Assembly: GCA_002701875.1 (NCBI GenBank)
Contig: NZWI01000016.1
Location: 1-11,303, forward strand
Direction: 5' to 3'
Source: Fidelibacterota bacterium
Lineage (GTDB): Bacteria > Fidelibacterota > Marinisomatia > Marinisomatales > TCS55
Length of the DNA stretch: 11,303 bases
Part shown: in pieces, positions 6,681 to 11,303 of the stretch
How the letters are laid out: every line of letters begins with the position of its first letter
Position numbering within the stretch: the stretch's first letter is position 1
The notes under the pieces: model-generated
Databases searched by the model: none
What the model saw: the letters and a program-made list of their open reading frames with translations, nothing else
What the model was told of the DNA's origin: nothing
Translations under genes and position numbers: made by a program

Positions 6681-8366
6681 TTATATCTTTACTTCATCTA
6701 TTTGCTCTGGGTCTAAAAATCCCTCAGCATATTTCATATATATTTTTTCTTTAACAAAAATTTCAAACAAATCAACATCAATATGGGCATCATTTTTCAT
6801 AAAGCCCAGAATACGCATAGCTTGACTTAAGGTTTTCCCTTTTTTATAAGGACGATCTCTAGCGGTTAATGCTTCAAAAATATCAGCGATGGCCATTATC
6901 CGAGCTTGCACCGACATATCATCCTTAATTAGTCCTTTAGGATACCCAGTCCCATCAAGCTTCTCATGATGACCACCTGCGAATTCAGGAACATTTTGTA
7001 GATGTTTTGGATACGGCAGTTCTTCTAACATCTTAATCGTAACTACAATATGATCATTGATCACCTTTCGTTCTTCAGCAGTTAAGGTCCCTCTAGGAAT
7101 AGTTAAATTATAAACTTCATTTTCTGATAGAAAATTTTCCATTTTACCATTAGGCTTCCACTTATAATTAGCAATTTCATGTACCCTTTCCTTTTTATCA
7201 CCAGACATAAACTCACCACCAATATTCGATTCTTTAACAAAATCTAGATCGCTTTTTAATTTTCTTATTTTACTACGATAAGCTTTCTTCAATTGATCAG
7301 TTTTTTCAACTTTTTCTTTAGAGGATAAAGATTTATCTTTTTCTATTTGCAATTCTTTCTTTAAGCGTTTTATTTCTTCATCGCGCTTAATAACGCTAAA
7401 ACGTGTCTCAACTTCATTCACACGGTCATAAATAGTTTCCAGTTTAGTAGATTTATCAACAACAAATTCAGGTGTCGCCACCTTTCCACAATCATGAAGC
7501 CATGCCGCAATTTTTAATTCATACATTTCTTTTTCAGAGAAAATTATATCTGCAAAAGGGCCATCTTTAGTGGCTACTACAGCCTCAGCTAACATAATAG
7601 TAATTTCTGGAACACGAGCACAATGTCCGCCTGTATAAGGAGACTTAGCATCAATTGCAGATGCAATTAATTTAATGAAAGACTCAAATAAAGCCTCAAG
7701 GTCTCGAATCAAATTTTTATTGGTAATAGCCACAGCTGCTTGGCTGGCTAATGCTTCAACCATCTGCTGGACATCAGCACCAAAAGAAATTATTTTCTTT
7801 GCCTTTTGAGTTTGTGCATTTAATAATTGAAGAACACCAATAATTTCATCTTCATGGTTTTTTAAAGGAACCGTTAAAAATGATTTAGATCGATATCCCG
7901 TCTTTTCATCAAACATTTTGGTCCCAGAAAAATCAAATCCTTTTGCTTTATATGCATCAGGAAGATTAACGGTCTCTCCGGTTAACGCTACATATGCAGC
8001 AATCATTGATTTGTTTTCTTCTCCTTCATCCGTATATAACTTGACTGGATAAAAAGGAATATCTTCTCCCGATGTACCACCCATATGAAAGTTCAAGGAA
8101 TCAGTCATAATAATTTCAAATTTTAAACGTTGATCATCTGTCATCATATAAAGAGTACCACCATCAGAGTTCGCAATCCTCTTTGCTTCGAGTAAGATCA
8201 TCTCAAGAAGTTTATCCATGTCTCGCTCTTTAGACAGGGCAAGGCCTATGTGAGCTAAGTTCTGTATCTGCTTCTCTAAATCAGAAATATATGTACTGAT
8301 TGCTTCTGGAGCATCCGAAAGATACTTAGCTACCTCAGTAGTTGAATATGTTGCTTTTTTAGCCAT
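6681..8366 (-). CDS. GAF + HD-GYP domain protein (probable c-di-GMP phosphodiesterase)
   Basis: The product is a 561-residue cytosolic signalling protein with no membrane segment. Numbered from the ATG at 8366-8364: a predicted helical segment at about 20-45, a GAF sensor domain at about 45-215, then an HD-GYP domain. Metal and catalytic residues are present: His248, His291-Asp292 (with Gly294-Lys295), His439, His466-His467-Glu468, Asp471-Gly-x-Gly-Tyr-Pro ending at 476, and Asp495. HD-GYP enzymes hydrolyse cyclic-di-GMP to pGpG or GMP; activity here is inferred from the intact site. Between the HD half and the GYP half there is an extra segment of about 110 residues (about 315-425), rich in Lys/Glu and probably a coiled coil. 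Such an insertion occurs in one HD-GYP subgroup. I prefer the ATG over the TTG just before it (8369-8367). Neither has a Shine-Dalgarno. It is the first gene of the minus-strand array and faces the divergent ligase gene. Confidence 0.9.
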   Translation of the reverse strand: MAKKATYSTTEVAKYLSDAPEAISTYISDLEKQIQNLAHIGLALSKERDMDKLLEMILLEAKRIANSDGGTLYMMTDDQRLKFEIIMTDSLNFHMGGTSGEDIPFYPVKLYTDEGEENKSMIAAYVALTGETVNLPDAYKAKGFDFSGTKMFDEKTGYRSKSFLTVPLKNHEDEIIGVLQLLNAQTQKAKKIISFGADVQQMVEALASQAAVAITNKNLIRDLEALFESFIKLIASAIDAKSPYTGGHCARVPEITIMLAEAVVATKDGPFADIIFSEKEMYELKIAAWLHDCGKVATPEFVVDKSTKLETIYDRVNEVETRFSVIKRDEEIKRLKKELQIEKDKSLSSKEKVEKTDQLKKAYRSKIRKLKSDLDFVKESNIGGEFMSGDKKERVHEIANYKWKPNGKMENFLSENEVYNLTIPRGTLTAEERKVINDHIVVTIKMLEELPYPKHLQNVPEFAGGHHEKLDGTGYPKGLIKDDMSVQARIMAIADIFEALTARDRPYKKGKTLSQAMRILGFMKNDAHIDVDLFEIFVKEKIYMKYAEGFLDPEQIDEVKI

Positions 8367-8467
8367 CAAATAGATTTAATTCTATCACTTGAAAACTTAC
8401 TGAAACCAAAAACATTGAACAACTATATAGATGAGGGTTGTATTCATTGAATTATCTAATTTTTGAT
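8367..8467. promoter_or_regulatory. Divergent intergenic region (HD-GYP / ligase promoters expected)
   Basis: These 101 bp separate the two divergent genes, so promoters for both must lie here or overlap the coding ends. The sequence is AT-rich. On the plus strand there are a TTGAAA (8389-8394), a TTGAAC (8415-8420) and a TATATA (8424-8429), but no pair has a proper 16-18 base spacing. GAGGG at 8433-8437 is the only ribosome-binding-like element. An 11-codon frame starts at ATG 8431 and ends with TGA at 8464-8466, one base before the ligase ATG. I do not assign specific promoter boxes. Confidence 0.35.
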
Positions 8468-11303
8468 ATGTCTGAAGTACAGAAAATTATACAGAATGCT
8501 TTCAAATTAAAGGTTGATTCGCATGACCTAATTAAATCAGCTAAATCACTTTTGACTAAAGGCGAAAATAATATTATTCATGAATTCCTAGAGTTAGGGC
8601 ATCTACCAGTAGTTAATAATGCAATTTCTAAGTCAAGTCAAGTTGATGAATGGTTAGAACTAATCCTGCAATTAATTAATAAATCAAACTATAATATATA
8701 TACACTAATAAATCAGCGTGCAATTCGATATAATGACAAACCTTTATTTCATACTATATCAAATAATAAAATCACTCCCTTATCCTATACAAAGAGTTGG
8801 GCGATCATTCAATCTATTGGTTCATATTTTCAATCTAATTTAAAAGAAAATAATACAATTGGTCTTTACTCTCAGAATAATCTAAGGAACGTATTAATAG
8901 ACTTAGCTTGTCTTTCATACAATATTCGTGTTGTACCAATTCCTATGAATTTATCATCTGATCATTTTGAGTACGTTATAAAGCACGCTGAAATAACTCA
9001 TCTATTTCTTGATTCAAGTATAACTGAATTATCTATTAGAGATATAAATAAAAAGAAAAATGATGTTATGATTATAGATATTGATAATGATCAAGCATGG
9101 GATCAGTTTCTTAGTCAATGTGATAATATTTCAATGCAAAAACCTTTATTACATGATCTAAATGAATTAAGTAGTGTAATGTATACATCAGGAACTACTG
9201 ATAACCCAAAAGGAATTATTTTTAATCAAACAAATATTATTTCAAAACGTTTTGCGCGCGCACTTGCATTGCCAGATATAGGTCCTAATGATAGTTTTCT
9301 GTGCTACCTTCCTCTTTATCATACATTTGGACGTTGGTTTGAAATGATGGGTTCTATTTTTTGGGGAACAACATATACATTTACTGAGACCACTTCATTT
9401 AAAAACCTGTTAAAAGATTTTGAATTAAGCAAACCATCAATCTTTATATCGATTCCAAAGCGCTGGATTCAAATTTATGAACAAATAGAAGCGTCAATTG
9501 ATATAGAAAAATCTAATGATAAAGAAATTAATAAAATCACACGTTCAGTGACTGGGGGAAATCTTAAATGGGGGTTGTCAGCTGCAGGATATCTTGATCC
9601 GGATATTTTCAGATTCTTTAACGATAATGGGATAAACCTATTAAGTGGTTATGGTATGACGGAAGCTACTGGGGGAATAACTATGACACCGCCATCAGAT
9701 TATTATACTGATTCAGTAGGTAAACCTCTACCAGGAATTGAACTTAAACTTGCAGAAGACAATGAGTTGCTAATGAGAGGACCTTATGTATCGCCCGGGT
9801 ATTATAAGGAAGAAATCAAAGGTTCATTTACGGATGGATGGTTTCACACTGGAGATATTTTTCGTAAGAAGAAAAGTCATTATTTTATAGTTGATAGGAA
9901 AAAAGAGATATATAAAAATAGTCGCGGGCAAACAATCTCACCTCAAAAGATTGAAAATCTTTTTCAAGATTTTGAAGCAATCAAATCAGTTTTTCTTATT
10001 GGAGATGGCAAAGAATTCAATACTGTACTAATCTATCCAGATTTAAGAAATGATATAATAAATTTAGAAAATATGTCGCAAAAAGAAATTCGGACGTATT
10101 TCAGTTCGCTAGTCTTTTCTGTTAATTCCTTTTTACCATCATACGAACGGATTGTGAATTACGCTATTATTCCAAGAGATTTTGTTAAAGATAAAAATGA
10201 GATTACATCAAAGAACACTTTTAAGCGTAAGAAGATACTTGAAAATTTCTCTGATATTATTGACCCAATGTATGAAAAGAGTCACATTAGTTTAATTAAT
10301 GCCAATCACGAAATACGTATCCCTAATTGGCTATTAAGAGAAAAAAGTATAACTCGTAGAGATATTAATTGGGACGGGAAGAAAATCAGAGAATATGAGC
10401 TTAAAGAAGGATTAAGACTAGAATGGATGACAAAATCTCTAATAATTGGTGACTATATTTATAAAACATCAGAAACAATAATTGATTTAGAAAAAATACT
10501 AAGAGATCCTACTCTTTGGATTGGAAACAAATCACTTATTAAATTTACAGGTGAGGTTGTTTTCAGAGTCATTTCTTTCGAAGATTACCATACTATAGTA
10601 TTAGATTCGTCTAAGCTCCCCTTCAACAAGAATATTCATCCATTAAAACAAAAAAAATATAAAACTGACGAGTATAATATTTCATTATTACATCAAGCTA
10701 GTATTGATCTATTACATAAAAAGAAAAAGAATATTCAAGAAGCGTTAAAATATTTAAAAATAGGTCTATCCTATCCAAAATATAAATCTATCATTCAAGA
10801 ACAATTACTTAGGATACAATATCACCCAGATCAAAATAATTGGATTCTAGCACTTGATATACTAATCCCACATATAAGTGGAGAAATGTTTATTGACCTA
10901 TTTAAAAAATCAAAAAATCAAAAAATAATAAATAGTATTGATATGAGCCTTATTGAGGATCATCATTTGCAATCAACAATCTTGTATTTGACTGATTTAC
11001 GTTCAAGTACTAGAATAAAAAAGGGAGAAAATTTTTCAATAGAATTGTTGGTATTTTTCCTTGCTGAATTGGGAATAAAAAAACCAAAATACTATTCGAC
11101 TATTAGAGGTGAATTGACTTTATGGATTAATGAAACTAAAAATCTTGAAATAGAAAAAGTTACCCGAACAAACCTTGCTACGCTAAATGAAAATTTTAGA
11201 AAATTTATTGAAAGAAACTCAAAAATTGAAGGTTTTAATTGGGAAAAAGTTTTGCAGTTTGACAAAAATATATCTACAGATCTTGCGAAAAGATTGAAAA
11301 AAA
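8468..11303 (+). CDS. AMP-forming acyl-CoA synthetase-like protein with long C-terminal extension (3' truncated)
   Basis: The frame is open for 945 codons and runs off the window. Residues 1-75 are a mostly helical extension. An adenylate-forming domain of the long-chain acyl-CoA synthetase type follows (about 78-600): P-loop-like Tyr239-Thr-Ser-Gly-Thr-Thr-Asp245-Asn-Pro-Lys248-Gly, Tyr395-Gly-Met-Thr-Glu399, Trp458-Phe-His-Thr-Gly-Asp463, and hinge Asp476-Arg-Lys-Lys-Glu480 followed by Lys-Asn-Ser-Arg-Gly-Gln and Ser-Pro-Gln-Lys-Ile-Glu496. The family activates a carboxylate, usually a fatty acid, with ATP and then CoA. Residue 245 is Asp where Gly is usual. The C-terminal lysine motif reads Ile579-Thr-Ser-Lys582-Asn-Thr-Phe-Lys586-Arg, with lysines at shifted positions. 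From about 607 on, at least 339 residues match nothing I recognise: a mixed region to about 735, then helical, Lys-rich and without transmembrane segments. The ATG start at 8468 is chosen by default. A TTG at 8447, nine bases after GAGGG, would add seven residues. The synthetase call is firm; substrate and extension are unknown. Confidence 0.87.
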   Translation, partial: MSEVQKIIQNAFKLKVDSHDLIKSAKSLLTKGENNIIHEFLELGHLPVVNNAISKSSQVDEWLELILQLINKSNYNIYTLINQRAIRYNDKPLFHTISNNKITPLSYTKSWAIIQSIGSYFQSNLKENNTIGLYSQNNLRNVLIDLACLSYNIRVVPIPMNLSSDHFEYVIKHAEITHLFLDSSITELSIRDINKKKNDVMIIDIDNDQAWDQFLSQCDNISMQKPLLHDLNELSSVMYTSGTTDNPKGIIFNQTNIISKRFARALALPDIGPNDSFLCYLPLYHTFGRWFEMMGSIFWGTTYTFTETTSFKNLLKDFELSKPSIFISIPKRWIQIYEQIEASIDIEKSNDKEINKITRSVTGGNLKWGLSAAGYLDPDIFRFFNDNGINLLSGYGMTEATGGITMTPPSDYYTDSVGKPLPGIELKLAEDNELLMRGPYVSPGYYKEEIKGSFTDGWFHTGDIFRKKKSHYFIVDRKKEIYKNSRGQTISPQKIENLFQDFEAIKSVFLIGDGKEFNTVLIYPDLRNDIINLENMSQKEIRTYFSSLVFSVNSFLPSYERIVNYAIIPRDFVKDKNEITSKNTFKRKKILENFSDIIDPMYEKSHISLINANHEIRIPNWLLREKSITRRDINWDGKKIREYELKEGLRLEWMTKSLIIGDYIYKTSETIIDLEKILRDPTLWIGNKSLIKFTGEVVFRVISFEDYHTIVLDSSKLPFNKNIHPLKQKKYKTDEYNISLLHQASIDLLHKKKKNIQEALKYLKIGLSYPKYKSIIQEQLLRIQYHPDQNNWILALDILIPHISGEMFIDLFKKSKNQKIINSIDMSLIEDHHLQSTILYLTDLRSSTRIKKGENFSIELLVFFLAELGIKKPKYYSTIRGELTLWINETKNLEIEKVTRTNLATLNENFRKFIERNSKIEGFNWEKVLQFDKNISTDLAKRLKK

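Noticed and set aside
8367..8369. TTG start adding one residue to the HD-GYP protein
   Set aside because: An ATG follows immediately in frame and no Shine-Dalgarno favours the TTG, so the ATG at 8366-8364 is the simpler start.
8389..8429. TTGAAA/TTGAAC and TATATA hexamers as a sigma-70 promoter for the ligase
   Set aside because: The spacings are about 29 and 3 bases instead of 16-18, and such hexamers are common by chance at this base composition.
8468..11303. Horizontal acquisition of the ligase gene from its lower G+C
   Set aside because: A few rows counted by eye gave about 22-28% G+C in the ligase against 30-40% in other genes. The sample is too small, and Lys/Asn/Ile-rich protein composition explains part of the difference.

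Overview
The window is an AT-rich stretch of bacterial chromosome read with the standard code. The gene set is ordinary housekeeping and transport, plus one large, unusual acyl-activating enzyme. A DUF5916-type outer-membrane protein with an N-terminal CBM9-like domain points to a Gram-negative of the FCB group or a neighbour, for example marine Neomarinimicrobiota or Bacteroidota. This is an inference from gene content and base composition, not a phylogenetic placement. Strong Shine-Dalgarno sequences are almost absent, which fits that group.

Layout. At the far left, bases 1-78 look like the 3' end of a plus-strand membrane-protein gene that converges on the next gene; a small hairpin with a T-run acting on the minus strand lies in the gap. 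From 92 to 8366 six genes lie head to tail on the minus strand. In transcription order they are: a GAF + HD-GYP c-di-GMP phosphodiesterase-like protein; an SLC13-family permease with two RCK_C/TrkA_C domains; a MATE efflux transporter; a pterin-4a-carbinolamine dehydratase; the DUF5916 outer-membrane protein; and an EamA/DMT transporter. Gaps are 16, 60, 11, 6 and 16 bp, so this could be one transcript or two, with a possible internal promoter in the 60-bp gap. Divergent from it, across about 100 bp, a plus-strand gene starts at 8468 and runs off the right edge. It encodes an AMP-forming acyl-CoA synthetase-like protein with a long C-terminal extension I cannot assign.

How the genes fit together. 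Four of the six minus-strand products are membrane or envelope proteins: inner-membrane transport in the SLC13, MATE and EamA genes, and an outer-membrane barrel in the DUF5916 gene. The HD-GYP protein is a signalling enzyme and the carbinolamine dehydratase a small cofactor-recycling enzyme. No shared pathway is evident, so the array reads as a directon rather than a dedicated system. The most unusual object is the divergent ligase: at least 945 residues, against about 550-650 for ordinary long-chain acyl-CoA synthetases, with a helical N-terminal extension, a non-canonical residue in the P-loop-like motif, an apparently shifted C-terminal lysine, and at least 339 further residues of unknown function.

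I saw no tRNA, rRNA, CRISPR array, insertion sequence, attachment site or origin. The only gene-free stretches are short (100 bp or less) and are described individually.
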